Below are positions 34,730 to 43,761 of a stretch of DNA of 64,000 nt, piece by piece. The stretch lies in NCBI GenBank assembly GCA_024231955.1, contig JAAEPZ010001024.1:372001-436000 (forward strand). The letters are read 5' to 3'. How positions within the stretch are numbered: position 1 is the stretch's first letter; each line of letters opens with the position of its first letter. The notes beneath the pieces are model-generated. The model made no database searches. It was given only the letters and a program-made list of their open reading frames with translations, and was not told the origin of the DNA. The translations under genes and the position numbers were made by a program. This DNA comes from a bacterium (GTDB taxonomy: Bacteria; Krumholzibacteriota; Krumholzibacteriia; JACNKJ01).

Positions 34730-36118
34730 CTACGCTTCATCCAGCGGTAGCACATTATTGCTCTTGCTCTCGATGATTCCATCCGCCAGACGGGTGCGCA
34801 GATCGTCCCCCGCCTTGACCTCCGCGATAGAGGTCAGCAGCGTTCCGTCGCCCCGCCTGGTGATGCTGAAACCGCGCTGCAATATATTGAGGGGATCCAG
34901 AAGACGGAGGCGCTCCTCCCTGTGATCCAGCTCCCGATTCCTGCGTGACAGGGTCGTGTAGATCCCCGTCTTGAGACGATCAACCAATGTGTTCAGGCGT
35001 GGCGCAATCATCCGCAGGCGATGTCTCGCCAGCCCCGGCATACCCGCGCTCAGCACGTTGAGCCGCTCCCGGCCCCTCGCAAGTCGCCTCTCCGTCATGA
35101 GTTGCAACCTTTGTGTCTTGCTGGTCAGGCTAAAACGGGCGTCAGTCAGCAGCATCTCGCTTTGCTGCCTTATGGCCTGCGACAGATCATCCATCTCGTC
35201 AAGCCAGGCATCAATTCTCTCCATAAGGAACTGCGCCACTGCCGTGGGGGTCTTCAGAGAGTGGTAGGCTACCTCATCGGCAATCGAGCGGTCGATCTCG
35301 TGACCTATCCCGGTCAGCACCGGCAGGGGAAATCCTGCAATGGTCCGCGCCAGTTGCTCGCTGTCGAATCCCACCAGATCGCTGCGGCTCCCGCCACCGC
35401 GGATGAGGATGATGGCGTCCCAGTCGGCGGCATGTCGCTCGAACCAGGCGAATGCCCCCTGCATATCCGCCTCCTGCTCCACACCCTGGACTCGCGCATT
35501 GTAGCAGCCGAGCTTGAAGCCGACCCCCGCGAGCGACAACTCTTTGGTGAAATCGTGATAGGCGGCACTCTCCGCACTGGTGATCAGACCGAGACGCAAC
35601 GGCACGGCGGGGAGAGTGCGCTGCCTGTTCTGGTCGAGCAAGCCCTCCTCCGCCAGCAATCGCAGAATCCGGTCGCGGTCGAGTTTCATCGCACCCAGAC
35701 TGGCTTCGAGATCAATCCCCTCGACCACAAGGGACAATCGCCCGCCGGGCACCCAGTAATTCAGAGTCACCTCAAAGTAAACCTGCAGGTCGTCAATCTC
35801 GCAGGCCTCGCCGCCCAGGGACTTGAGAGCCCGTTGCAGGCGGCTCCGGGTGCCGCGCCAGGCCACCAGACCGATCTTTGAGAGCACACGACTCTCGTCA
35901 GATGGATCTTTCTCGTTCAACTCGAAATAGATGTGTCCCCCCCGCCTGAAACTGCGGTTGAAGCCGGAGACGAACCCCTGGATGCGGATTTTGCCGGGGA
36001 AAGCCCCTTTCAAAAAGGAGGCGACACGCTCGTTGAAGCCGCTAACGCTCAACGTTTCGGGTTGAGACGGCACCTGCTCGGGGGGCAGCGCACTGAATAG
36101 ATCCGGTTGCTTGCTCAT
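34730..36118 (-). CDS. xseA: Exodeoxyribonuclease VII large subunit
   Basis: 462 residues. The N-terminal OB fold (about 20-120) contains IRIQGFVSGFNRSFRRGGHIYFEL. The catalytic domain contains the family signatures LITSAESAAYHDF, IILIRGGGSRSDLVGFD and PVLTGIGHEIDRSIADEVA. A long coiled coil (about 310-420) follows and binds XseB. It is divergent from gpmI and begins the xseA-xseB unit. Confidence 0.95.
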   Translation of the reverse strand: MSKQPDLFSALPPEQVPSQPETLSVSGFNERVASFLKGAFPGKIRIQGFVSGFNRSFRRGGHIYFELNEKDPSDESRVLSKIGLVAWRGTRSRLQRALKSLGGEACEIDDLQVYFEVTLNYWVPGGRLSLVVEGIDLEASLGAMKLDRDRILRLLAEEGLLDQNRQRTLPAVPLRLGLITSAESAAYHDFTKELSLAGVGFKLGCYNARVQGVEQEADMQGAFAWFERHAADWDAIILIRGGGSRSDLVGFDSEQLARTIAGFPLPVLTGIGHEIDRSIADEVAYHSLKTPTAVAQFLMERIDAWLDEMDDLSQAIRQQSEMLLTDARFSLTSKTQRLQLMTERRLARGRERLNVLSAGMPGLARHRLRMIAPRLNTLVDRLKTGIYTTLSRRNRELDHREERLRLLDPLNILQRGFSITRRGDGTLLTSIAEVKAGDDLRTRLADGIIESKSNNVLPLDEA

Positions 36119-36229
36119 ATCGACAAGCTATCGCAGATGGCCGCAAGTTTGCAAGCCAGAGAAGGAAGTCTTTGCTTAACCATTTCGGCTCTACGGATTA
36201 CAGTGCCCTATGATCGAAAGGGGACACTC

Positions 36230-37783
36230 ATGAGTTCAATCGCCCGTCCGGCCACACTGCTGATCCTTGATGGTTGGGGGATAGGTCAAACCTTGCCCAC
36301 CAACGCCTACCGGGTCGCAAATACGCCCAACCTGGATCGTCTGTTCAAGCGCTATCCCCATGCCCAAATAGAGAGCAGTGGTTTGAGTGTCGGGCTGCCG
36401 CACGGCCAGATGGGTAACTCCGAGGTTGGCCATCTCAACCTTGGCGCCGGACGCATTGTCGATCAGGACATCACCCGCATCGACAAGATCGTGGACTCGG
36501 GACTGCTTTCTGAGCAAAAAGCGTTGAGCGACCTGGTGGCATCTGCTCTCGATCACGGGACCCGTCTCCATCTGGTCGGTCTTGTCTCGGATGGCGGCGT
36601 ACACAGCTCACTCGATCATCTCAAGGCATTGATTCTGGAGATCACCGCCAAAGGGGTGCCCGTCAGATTGCATGCACTTCTTGACGGTCGCGATACTCCG
36701 CCTCAATCCGGAGCCGGGTATATCTCCGAATTGCTCTCCTGGGCGCGGAGTCATGGCTTGAGTGATTCTGTTTTCGCCATCGCCAGTGTGGGTGGACGCT
36801 ATTGGGGGATGGATCGGGATAATCGTTGGGAGCGGGTCGAAAAACACTGGCAGTGCATAGTTAATGGTTCGGGCCCTCAATCCGGTTGTCCCATCAAGGT
36901 TATCAACGACTCATATGCGTCAAATAAAGGTGATGAGTTTGTTGAGCCGACTATAATTGTTAGTCCGGATGGCTCCCCCATCGGACAATTCGAAGACAAG
37001 GATTCCGTTTTCATGTTCAACTTTCGCGCAGACAGAGTGCGCGAGCTGGTCCAGGCATTCGGGAATTCAGATTTTAGCTGTTTCATCAGGAACAGGGTGC
37101 CGGAAATTCAATTAGCCACGATGACCGAGTACAGATCCGATTTTAAATTCCCGAACGCCTTCCCTCCCCATAAACTTGAGGGGATCTTTTCCGACATATT
37201 AGCCGAGCACAAACTCAGCAATCTTCGTGTGGCCGAAACCGAGAAATACGCCCATGTGACTTTCTTCTTCAATGGGGGGATAGACACACCCTGGCCACTT
37301 GAGAAACGTGTTCTAATAGATTCACCCAAAGTTGCCACCTATGACCTTCAGCCCGAGATGAGTCTACCCAAAGTTACAAGCTCACTAACCGAACAGATCG
37401 CTGATGGTGGTTTCGATTTCCATGTGGCCAACTTCGCCAACTGCGACATGGTCGGGCATACGGGAAATCTCAAAGCGGCGGTTGCGGCCGTCGAAGCGGT
37501 GGACAGCGCCGTCGGCAGCGTAACGGAGGCGGTTTTGGATAAAGGGGGCTTCCTCATCGTCACTGCGGATCACGGGAACATTGAGCAAATGTGGGATGAG
37601 GCTGGTGAATGTCCCTATACCGCACACACCACCAATCCGGTACCAGTAATTCTGGTGGACCCCGAATACAAGGGTGGCTTGAGCAACGGTCGTCTTGCGG
37701 ATATTACTCCAACATTGCTGTCTCACGCCGGAATTCCCCTCTCCCCCGAAATGACGGGTACGAACATTCTCCAAAAAAAATGA
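36230..37783 (+). CDS. gpmI: 2,3-bisphosphoglycerate-independent phosphoglycerate mutase
   Basis: 517 residues, close to the family's usual 510. The start at 36230 has AAAGGGG upstream. Metal site 1/2 motifs: LLILDGWG at the N-terminus, the catalytic Ser in GQMGNSEVGH, substrate-loop motifs LDGRDTPP and RYWGMDRD, FRADRVRE, then NCDMVGHTG, VTADHGNIEQM and AHTTNPVP near the C-terminus. It interconverts 3- and 2-phosphoglycerate in glycolysis in the cytoplasm. Confidence 0.96.
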   Translation: MSSIARPATLLILDGWGIGQTLPTNAYRVANTPNLDRLFKRYPHAQIESSGLSVGLPHGQMGNSEVGHLNLGAGRIVDQDITRIDKIVDSGLLSEQKALSDLVASALDHGTRLHLVGLVSDGGVHSSLDHLKALILEITAKGVPVRLHALLDGRDTPPQSGAGYISELLSWARSHGLSDSVFAIASVGGRYWGMDRDNRWERVEKHWQCIVNGSGPQSGCPIKVINDSYASNKGDEFVEPTIIVSPDGSPIGQFEDKDSVFMFNFRADRVRELVQAFGNSDFSCFIRNRVPEIQLATMTEYRSDFKFPNAFPPHKLEGIFSDILAEHKLSNLRVAETEKYAHVTFFFNGGIDTPWPLEKRVLIDSPKVATYDLQPEMSLPKVTSSLTEQIADGGFDFHVANFANCDMVGHTGNLKAAVAAVEAVDSAVGSVTEAVLDKGGFLIVTADHGNIEQMWDEAGECPYTAHTTNPVPVILVDPEYKGGLSNGRLADITPTLLSHAGIPLSPEMTGTNILQKK

Positions 37784-38238
37784 GTTAGACGGCCGCATTT
37801 CTTGATCCCGCCCACCACCGCAGTTATCTTTCCGGTGTGGCGCAATTGTTCAAATCCACACCTTGACGACTACCCGCTTACCGACAGTTCAGAGAGACCC
37901 CTGCTGCATCATTAACCACCTTGCGCTGCTTGGACAATGGTGATCAGGAGCCCTCTCAGACCACTCCTCTATTTGCGTGTTTGATGGATTTTCGGAACCT
38001 TGTCCCAGGCAGCGCATTCTATTCTCAATAATTCTCTTAAGTCTCATTACTAAATGCTCTAAATTTCCTCCGCACGTCTCAACCTGATACAAAAAACATA
38101 GCTCAGACATGTTTTTATTGAATAAGTATTGCAATAAGGAAAAATCAGGATCATATTCATTCGGGAGCAATCTTGGTGTCTGATCACCATACATGCTTCT
38201 GCAACCCTGAGTATGATCCAATAAGGATGGGACCAGAA
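37784..38238. other. Intergenic region, AT-rich, no supported gene
   Basis: About 455 bases that are noticeably more AT-rich than the surroundings. A leftward frame of up to 110 codons (38221 to 37889) begins at TTG or an internal ATG without a ribosome-binding site and shows no known motif. No terminator for gpmI was found. Confidence 0.45.
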
Positions 38239-38562
38239 ATGAATTCTAAAGAACTAGGCAAGTGTTTTGAGCAAATGATAGAGGAGATCGTCCAGAAGAC
38301 GGCCAAAGCGGTCGCCAAGGAATTGCCCTCCGAAGAGCAGCTCAAAGCCCTTGAAGAGCGGACAAAGAGCATTGAGGTCACCCTCAATCATATCCTCAAG
38401 AAATCCGGCGGCAATCCGCTCCGGAAATCCAACCGCGGACGCAAACCAGGCGCCGAGCGTATCTGCTCAGTTCAGGGTTGCAGCCGCCCCGTTGTGGCGA
38501 GGGGTATGTGCAGCATGCATTACCAGCGCTGGCGGGCCGAATCCATGACTGAAGAGGATTAA
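38239..38562 (+). CDS. Small protein with C-terminal Cys/His zinc-binding-like motif
   Basis: 107 residues from the ATG at 38239, with GGATGGGA upstream. The first 55 residues are a charged helix or coiled coil (CFEQMIEEIVQKTAKAVAKE). A basic linker (SNRGRKPGAE) precedes a compact C-terminal motif ICSVQGCSRPVVARGMCSMH followed by YQRWR, with spacing C-x4-C-x10-C-x2-H. This would bind one zinc ion. Similar tails occur in small proteins of deltaproteobacteria and relatives annotated only as vegetative proteins. The basic patch suggests nucleic-acid binding, but that is an inference. Confidence 0.65.
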   Translation: MNSKELGKCFEQMIEEIVQKTAKAVAKELPSEEQLKALEERTKSIEVTLNHILKKSGGNPLRKSNRGRKPGAERICSVQGCSRPVVARGMCSMHYQRWRAESMTEED

Positions 38563-38644
38563 CGGGACCTTAACGTCTGGTTTCGCAATCAGAGCAATGT
38601 CTCCGTACGACTTCGGTCACCCTTGAATCCGGAGACAGCTGATA

Positions 38645-38666
38645 GGGAGGGGTTCACGCCCCTCCC
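38645..38666 (+). terminator. Terminator-like hairpin after the Cys/His protein gene
   Basis: A perfect 8-bp stem (GGGAGGGG with CCCCTCCC) with a 6-nt loop, 80 bases past the stop codon. The T tract is weak. Confidence 0.5.
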
Positions 38667-38707
38667 ATTCGTTTGCCTCAAACTCGTCAAGCATTTCACC
38701 TGCGCAC

Positions 38708-38736
38708 TTGTCAGTGACGAACCTCCTATGTATTAT
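38708..38736 (+). promoter_or_regulatory. Candidate promoter of the ferredoxin gene
   Basis: TTGTCA (-35, five of six matches) and TATTAT (-10, five of six) are separated by 17 bases. Transcription would start near 38743, about 70 bases before the ferredoxin ATG. Confidence 0.5.
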
Positions 38737-38813
38737 ATTTCCCGGAATCGCAATAGACGATTCGTATAGTTCTAGAACTTCCCGCTTTGGAAACAATTCA
38801 GGAGATCTTCGCA

Positions 38814-39005
38814 ATGGCTATCACTAAGGTCTGGATTGAAGAGGGATGCACTGCGTGCAACCTGTGTGAGGATACATGCCCCGACGTCTTCGAAATCGAT
38901 GACGACAATTGTATCATCAAAGACGGCGCCGATTTCGAAGCTAACAGCGACGACATCGAGCAGGCCGCGGAAGATTGCCCCGTTGAGGTGATCAAGTTTT
39001 CCTAG
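38814..39005 (+). CDS. [4Fe-4S] ferredoxin
   Basis: 63 residues; CAGGAG lies eight bases before the ATG. The motif CTACNLCEDTCPDVF plus a downstream DCPVEVI is that of small single-cluster ferredoxins in which three Cys of the first motif and the late Cys bind the cluster; the fourth Cys of the first motif is present too. The protein is strongly acidic, as expected for an electron carrier. It has its own promoter and terminator, and its redox partner is not evident from the neighbours. Confidence 0.9.
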   Translation: MAITKVWIEEGCTACNLCEDTCPDVFEIDDDNCIIKDGADFEANSDDIEQAAEDCPVEVIKFS

Positions 39006-39314
39006 ATGTAGTGAATTATACGTTTACTGCGACACGGGCCCGGAACCGCAAGGTTTCGGGCCATGTGCTTTTGGCTAGGCAGCCCGCCTGATTCAATCCG
39101 ATAAACCCGCTCCTCATTATGATTCAGGATAAAAACCGCCACTAACGTTTCACTACTGGAATGATCCGCCGATCTCTGTTTATATTGCGCAAGAATTTCA
39201 GACGGGTTTGCCGATTCCCTATTGTGGCGTCCAGGTACGGCAAAATCCTTGCTGCGTTTGCGGCAAGAGATTAGATATGCCGCGAGACACCACTACCAGA
39301 CAGAAGGAGCCATG
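39006..39314. other. Intergenic region after the ferredoxin gene
   Basis: Contains the ferredoxin terminator at its left end. The right end should hold the promoter of the beta-barrel/methyltransferase/aminotransferase run, but no strong promoter match was found. Confidence 0.45.
39037..39066 (+). terminator. Rho-independent terminator of the ferredoxin gene
   Basis: An 11-bp stem (39037-39047 with 39052-39062, one G-U pair) closed by a GCAA tetraloop, followed by a short T-rich stretch. Confidence 0.75.
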
Positions 39315-40028
39315 ATGAGAAGCAAGAGGAAGATGTTCTGGCTGATGCTGCTCGCCCTTGGAGTGAGCATTGTTCCCTGTACCGCCCATGCCGGCTTCGG
39401 CGCCCACTTCGGTTTCGATATGAACGCACAGGACACCTACGATCTGTTCAACGCTCAATTGCATCCCGGTGATACCGATGTAGTGTCGATCACCTGCTCC
39501 GAAATCGACAAGCCGCTGCTGGTCGGAGTCCACTTCAGTTTCAACATGCTGCCCCTGGTGGACCTGGAACTGGGCATGGAGGGGAGCTTCGGCAAGTACT
39601 CGGTCGTTTACGAGAGTTTAGAAAATTTAGGGGGGGACGTTGATGGATTCTTCGACGAGGATGTCGCCCTGGCCCGCGTCGGCATCTACGCCACCGGCAA
39701 GTACAACGTCATCAAGATGCCCCTGGTCAAGGGCTATGTCGGCGGCGGCCTGGGTTATCACATCATGACCCCGCTGCTGACCGAAGAGTTCATCAAGGCC
39801 GAGACCGAGGGTGGCAATTACGATCTGGACGCCGACGAACTCGTCAAGGTGCTGGGTGATCAGGCGGGTATCGGCATGCACCTCGCCTTTGGCGTGAAGG
39901 GCAAACCCTCCTTCATGCCGTTGTCCGTCTACGCCGAGGGTCGCTACTACGTTCTGCCGGAGAATGACTACGGTGACGAGACCAACAAGTTCTTCACCAT
40001 GGTCATTGGTCTGGATATCGGTTTCTAG
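39315..40028 (+). CDS. Small outer-membrane beta-barrel-like protein
   Basis: 237 residues from the second of two adjacent ATGs (39315); AAGGAG is better spaced for it than for the ATG at 39312. The signal peptide is RKMFWLMLLALGVSIVPCTAHA. The mature protein alternates polar and hydrophobic residues in strand-like segments (GVHFSFNMLPLVDLELGMEG, KGYVGGGLGYHIM, LSVYAEGRYYVLP) and ends with MVIGLDIGF, a C-terminal aromatic residue as in outer-membrane beta-barrels. An eight-stranded barrel is likely from the length. Its stop codon overlaps the GTG start of the methyltransferase gene. Confidence 0.65.
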   Translation: MRSKRKMFWLMLLALGVSIVPCTAHAGFGAHFGFDMNAQDTYDLFNAQLHPGDTDVVSITCSEIDKPLLVGVHFSFNMLPLVDLELGMEGSFGKYSVVYESLENLGGDVDGFFDEDVALARVGIYATGKYNVIKMPLVKGYVGGGLGYHIMTPLLTEEFIKAETEGGNYDLDADELVKVLGDQAGIGMHLAFGVKGKPSFMPLSVYAEGRYYVLPENDYGDETNKFFTMVIGLDIGF

Positions 40029-41101
40029 TGAACCCGACTCCGGCAGAGAGCCTCAACAGGCTGTTATCCGAAAAGATCCCCTTCCCTGATCGGGGGAGGG
40101 GGTTTCTCGTTGATACCGGCTTGCCGTTTCTGATCGAGGAGGCGACCGCCGCCGTCGGCGGTGAGCGTCTCACTATTTGCGAGCGGGATCTTCGCGCCGT
40201 CAACACGTTGCGTGACACCTTTCCCGACGGCGATATTCGTCACACCTACGCAATCCCGGCGGAGGCCGGCGATTTCTTGATCATGTCGGTCGAGAAGAAT
40301 CGACAGGCGCTGTTCCATAGACTCGAACAGCTCGCAGGTCAGATAGGACCTACCGGACGGATCTTCATCTACGGTTCCCGCAAGGAGGGGATCAAACCGG
40401 CGCAAAGCCTTCTGGGCGACCACTGCCGGCTGGAGATCCTGAACAACAAGGGCGGCTACAGGATCATCTCGGCCACGCCGGGCGATAACAATGACTGGGA
40501 GCTTAAAACCCATCCCGAATCTTATGTCGCCGAAGCGCGCGGTCAAACCGTGCAGATAGCCGCGGTGCCGGGGCTGTTCAGCTGGGATCACCTCGACGAC
40601 GCCACGGCCGCGCTGCTCTCCGCCTGCGCCGTGCGCGAAGGCGATAAGCTGCTCGATCTCGGCTGCGCCGGAGGGGCGGTCGCCGGAGTTCTGCTCATGG
40701 AGGGGAAGATCGCCTCCGCGACCCTGGTCGACAGTGATCACCTCGCGCTCACCTCCGCGCGCCGGACCCTTGAGCTCAACAACCTGAACGGCGAGATCCT
40801 CCCGACGGACGCCGCCGGCGACCTGCCCGACCGCACCTGGGATCTGGTCCTCGCCAACCCGCCCTTCCATCAGGGATTCGCCGGTGACGGCGGCACCGCA
40901 CGGCGGATGATCGAGGAGACCCATCGCGTACTCGCCGCCAAGGGGCGCATCTACCTGGTGGGACCGGTCAGCCTCAAGTTGGGCAAACACCTCGATGAGA
41001 TCTTCGGCGAACCCGAACTGCTCGTCGACGACATCCGCTTCCAGGTATGGCGCGCACGCAAGAAGCGCCGTCGCAGAAGACCTCACGACGAGTTGCGCTG
41101 A
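40028..41101 (+). CDS. RsmC/RlmG-like class I SAM-dependent methyltransferase
   Basis: 357 residues from a GTG that overlaps the previous stop codon by one base. The N-terminal domain (about 1-165) is a pseudo-methyltransferase-like fold as in RsmC/RlmG. The catalytic domain begins with the SAM motif LLDLGCAGGAVAG (about 215), then VDSD, and the NPPF motif (LANPPFHQG, about 278) characteristic of exocyclic-amine methyltransferases such as 16S rRNA m2G enzymes. A Lys/Arg-rich tail (ARKKRRRRR) fits RNA binding. It may be RsmC or RlmG; sequence alone does not decide. Confidence 0.75.
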   Translation: MNPTPAESLNRLLSEKIPFPDRGRGFLVDTGLPFLIEEATAAVGGERLTICERDLRAVNTLRDTFPDGDIRHTYAIPAEAGDFLIMSVEKNRQALFHRLEQLAGQIGPTGRIFIYGSRKEGIKPAQSLLGDHCRLEILNNKGGYRIISATPGDNNDWELKTHPESYVAEARGQTVQIAAVPGLFSWDHLDDATAALLSACAVREGDKLLDLGCAGGAVAGVLLMEGKIASATLVDSDHLALTSARRTLELNNLNGEILPTDAAGDLPDRTWDLVLANPPFHQGFAGDGGTARRMIEETHRVLAAKGRIYLVGPVSLKLGKHLDEIFGEPELLVDDIRFQVWRARKKRRRRRPHDELR

Positions 41102-41142
41102 CGGCGGACGACACCCATCATCGCACAAACACGGGGATGGTC

Positions 41143-42306
41143 ATGATCGACCAGCAACTCATCGCCGCGGAATTTCCGATTGCCAGGGAGTGGACCTACC
41201 TCTCGTCGGCCGCCAACGGCATCATCCCCGAACGGGGCCGACGCTACCTCGAGCGTTACTTCGCCGAACACCACTACCTTGAACTTGCCGATCACTACCG
41301 GATGTTCGAGGACCTGTCCGCCATCCGCAAGCGACTGGCAAGGCTGTACGGCGGACGTGAGCGCAACTGGGCTCTGCAACCCAACACCTGCTACGGCCTC
41401 AACACGATTGCCGCGGCCATCCCCTGGCGGGCGGGCGACAATGTCGTTCTGGCCGATTGCGAGTTTCCCGCGAATGTCTACCCCTGGCGCAATCTCGCCA
41501 GGCGCGGCGTCGGGATCAACCTGGTCCGCACCCATGAGATGAGGGCCACGGCCGAACTGCTCATCAACAGGTGCGACGATAACACGCGCGCGCTCAGCGT
41601 CAGCGGAGTTCAGTTTCATGACGGCTACGCGCCCGACCTGAAGGCCATGGCCGACCTCTGCCGCCGCCGCGGGATCTGGCTGATCGTTGACGGCATCCAG
41701 GCTCTGGGCAATCGCAATTGGGATCTCACCGAGATCGGTGCCGATTTCGTCGCCGCCGGTGCGCAGAAGTGGCTGCTCGGACCCCGCGGCGCCGGCGTCC
41801 TCTACCTGTCCGACCGTGCCCTCGCCGCCCTCGATGCCGGTGAACTCGAACCGGCCTACCTGGGCTGGCTCAACTGGAAATCATGGCGCTTCGACGAACT
41901 GCTCGATTTCGAGCGGGAACTGACCACCGACGGGCGCATCCTGGAGGTCGGCACCTACCCCTTCCATGATCTGCTCGCCTTCGATCGGTCGCTCACACTG
42001 TTCGAGGAGATCGGCCTGTCGGTTATTGAGAAGCACAGCGACAATCTGCGGAGACAACTGCTGGCCGGTTTGACCGAAAACGGCCTGGCGGACAGATTCG
42101 TCCACTGCAACAGCGGTGAAAGTGAGGCGCATCAAAGTCAGATCGTCGCACTGCGTTGTGACAATCCGATGGAGCTGAACGAGCGGCTGCTCGCGCACAA
42201 GATCTCGGCCAGCGCCCGCGAGGGGGCATTACGGGTCTCCTTCCACCTCTATAACAGGGCGGAGGATGTCGATCATCTGCTGGAGGTTCTGAAGCGGACG
42301 ACCTGA
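41143..42306 (+). CDS. Class V aminotransferase / cysteine desulfurase-like PLP enzyme
   Basis: 387 residues from the ATG at 41143 with GGGGA upstream; another in-frame ATG is at 41137. The fold-type I layout is clear: NTCYGLNTIA (PLP-phosphate region), VQFHDGYAPDL, LIVDGIQALGNRNWDL with the Asp that pairs with the PLP ring, and AAGAQKWLLGPRGAG with the Schiff-base Lys. This is the selenocysteine lyase/cysteine desulfurase-like branch, and the catalytic Cys loop is not obvious. It lies about 40 bases after the methyltransferase gene and converges on the ligase gene. Confidence 0.8.
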   Translation: MIDQQLIAAEFPIAREWTYLSSAANGIIPERGRRYLERYFAEHHYLELADHYRMFEDLSAIRKRLARLYGGRERNWALQPNTCYGLNTIAAAIPWRAGDNVVLADCEFPANVYPWRNLARRGVGINLVRTHEMRATAELLINRCDDNTRALSVSGVQFHDGYAPDLKAMADLCRRRGIWLIVDGIQALGNRNWDLTEIGADFVAAGAQKWLLGPRGAGVLYLSDRALAALDAGELEPAYLGWLNWKSWRFDELLDFERELTTDGRILEVGTYPFHDLLAFDRSLTLFEEIGLSVIEKHSDNLRRQLLAGLTENGLADRFVHCNSGESEAHQSQIVALRCDNPMELNERLLAHKISASAREGALRVSFHLYNRAEDVDHLLEVLKRTT

Positions 42307-42317
42307 TGTCTGCGGGA

Positions 42318-43688
42318 TCAGATCCCCTCCAGCTCCTGGATCAGGAAGCGGTGCTTGCCGATGCGCGTCTTCTCGATGCTCTCGACCACCTCAATCGTCA
42401 ACGCGAAGTCGCCGCCGATGTGTTTCGTCACAGACGCGATGATCCGCTCCCGCTCGCTGTCGCTGTAGTCCGGGCCGGGGATCACCTTGAGCACGGCTTT
42501 GCCCGCCTCCCGCTGGTGAAACTGAAACTGGTCCACAGCGGCGAAAAGGTCGTCGTGACGATTGATGCTGGTCATCGAGATGCGGCGATCGTCCGCCGTG
42601 ACAAGCAGCTCCTGCAGTCGTCCATCGGGACGCAGGATCAGCGGAAAAGGCCGTCCGCACGAGCAGCGCCTGGCGGTATACACCGCGCGATCGCCCGTGC
42701 GATAGCGAATGAGGGGGAAGTAGTCGTGCAGCAGCGTGGTGCCCACGACCTCGCCCACCTGGCCCTCCTCCTGGATCACGCTGCCGTTTTCATCCACGAT
42801 CTCCAGCAGACCATACTCGCTGAAGACATGATATCCCTCATGCTTCTCACACTCGGCGGCCACGATCACCCGCTCGCTGTGACCATAGAGATCGAACACC
42901 TTCGCCGCGAAGGCCTCCTCGATCCGTTTGCGCTGCGCATCGTAAAGGGTCTCCGATGAGGTGAACACAGCCTCGACGGGGAACGTCTCGCCCGCTTCGA
43001 GCAGCAGGTTGGCGAAAGCGGCCATCGCCGACGGATACCCGCGAAAGATACGCGGCTTGAACTTGCGCGCGAGCGGCAGCATCCATTTGAAGTTGAGACG
43101 GTTGAGATCGTCACTCGCAAGCGCGAGGCTGTTGCCTCTGCGATCCACCGCCCACTGTGCACGCTCGCTCTCATCGCCGACGCCACCCGCGCAGATCACC
43201 TCGCGCGTCGTATCGCTGGCGCCGGCCCAAGTCCGGAAGCGGGTGACGAACGCCGACTCCATCGCCCTGGTCCGCTCCTTGTGGCGATAGAACCCCACGG
43301 GAATCCCGCTGGATCCGCCGGTGGCCGAGAAGACGAGCTCCCCCCGATCCTGGGAATCGGGCACCATCTCATCGACATGATCGCGCAACTCGTCCCGGCC
43401 GATCAGCGGCAACAGGGACAGATCAAGACGGCAACCGAAGTCCTCGACATCCATGCCGAGATCGGAGAACACCTGGCGATACCAGGGACACTCCCGGGCC
43501 GCGTGCCGCACCATCTCCACCAAACGTTTCTCGACGTACCCCTCCATCCGATCGAAACTCCACCTCTGGCTTTTCATGATGAAGCGCCAGGTGTCGGCAA
43601 ACACTCCGCGGTTGCGGCGGGCGGGCGACAGCCTGTGGTAGAGTTTGTGGTGCGGCAGCTCGCGGGGAAGTTTTGGAATTTCACTCAT
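42318..43688 (-). CDS. CapK/PaaK-like adenylate-forming enzyme
   Basis: 456 residues from the ATG at 43688, with GGAG eight bases upstream. The N-terminal part (HKLYHRLSPARRNRGVF...ECPWYRQVF) is typical of the CapK branch of phenylacetate-CoA ligase-like proteins. Adenylation motifs: FSATGGSSGIPVGFYR (phosphate loop), LYGHSERVIVAAECE and YRTGDRAVYTARRCSCGR (the Cys pair may bind metal). CapK-like enzymes occur in capsule and surface-polymer loci, where they activate a carboxylate. It is the last gene of a flippase-CapA-CapK run, 73 bases after capA. Confidence 0.8.
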   Translation of the reverse strand: MSEIPKLPRELPHHKLYHRLSPARRNRGVFADTWRFIMKSQRWSFDRMEGYVEKRLVEMVRHAARECPWYRQVFSDLGMDVEDFGCRLDLSLLPLIGRDELRDHVDEMVPDSQDRGELVFSATGGSSGIPVGFYRHKERTRAMESAFVTRFRTWAGASDTTREVICAGGVGDESERAQWAVDRRGNSLALASDDLNRLNFKWMLPLARKFKPRIFRGYPSAMAAFANLLLEAGETFPVEAVFTSSETLYDAQRKRIEEAFAAKVFDLYGHSERVIVAAECEKHEGYHVFSEYGLLEIVDENGSVIQEEGQVGEVVGTTLLHDYFPLIRYRTGDRAVYTARRCSCGRPFPLILRPDGRLQELLVTADDRRISMTSINRHDDLFAAVDQFQFHQREAGKAVLKVIPGPDYSDSERERIIASVTKHIGGDFALTIEVVESIEKTRIGKHRFLIQELEGI

Positions 43689-43761
43689 GCCGCGACTCCG
43701 ATCCGTTTGCCTCCGCAAGAGCTGTCAATGCTCCGCGAGGAGTTGTGGAATTGACGACGCA

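Noticed and set aside
37889..38221. Leftward frame of up to 110 codons in the gap after gpmI
   Set aside because: It starts at TTG or at an internal ATG with no ribosome-binding site and has no known motif; kept only as a remark on the gap.
38617..38814. Leftward 65-codon frame between the Cys/His protein gene and the ferredoxin gene
   Set aside because: It starts at TTG inside the ferredoxin start region, covers the ferredoxin promoter and runs through a hairpin.
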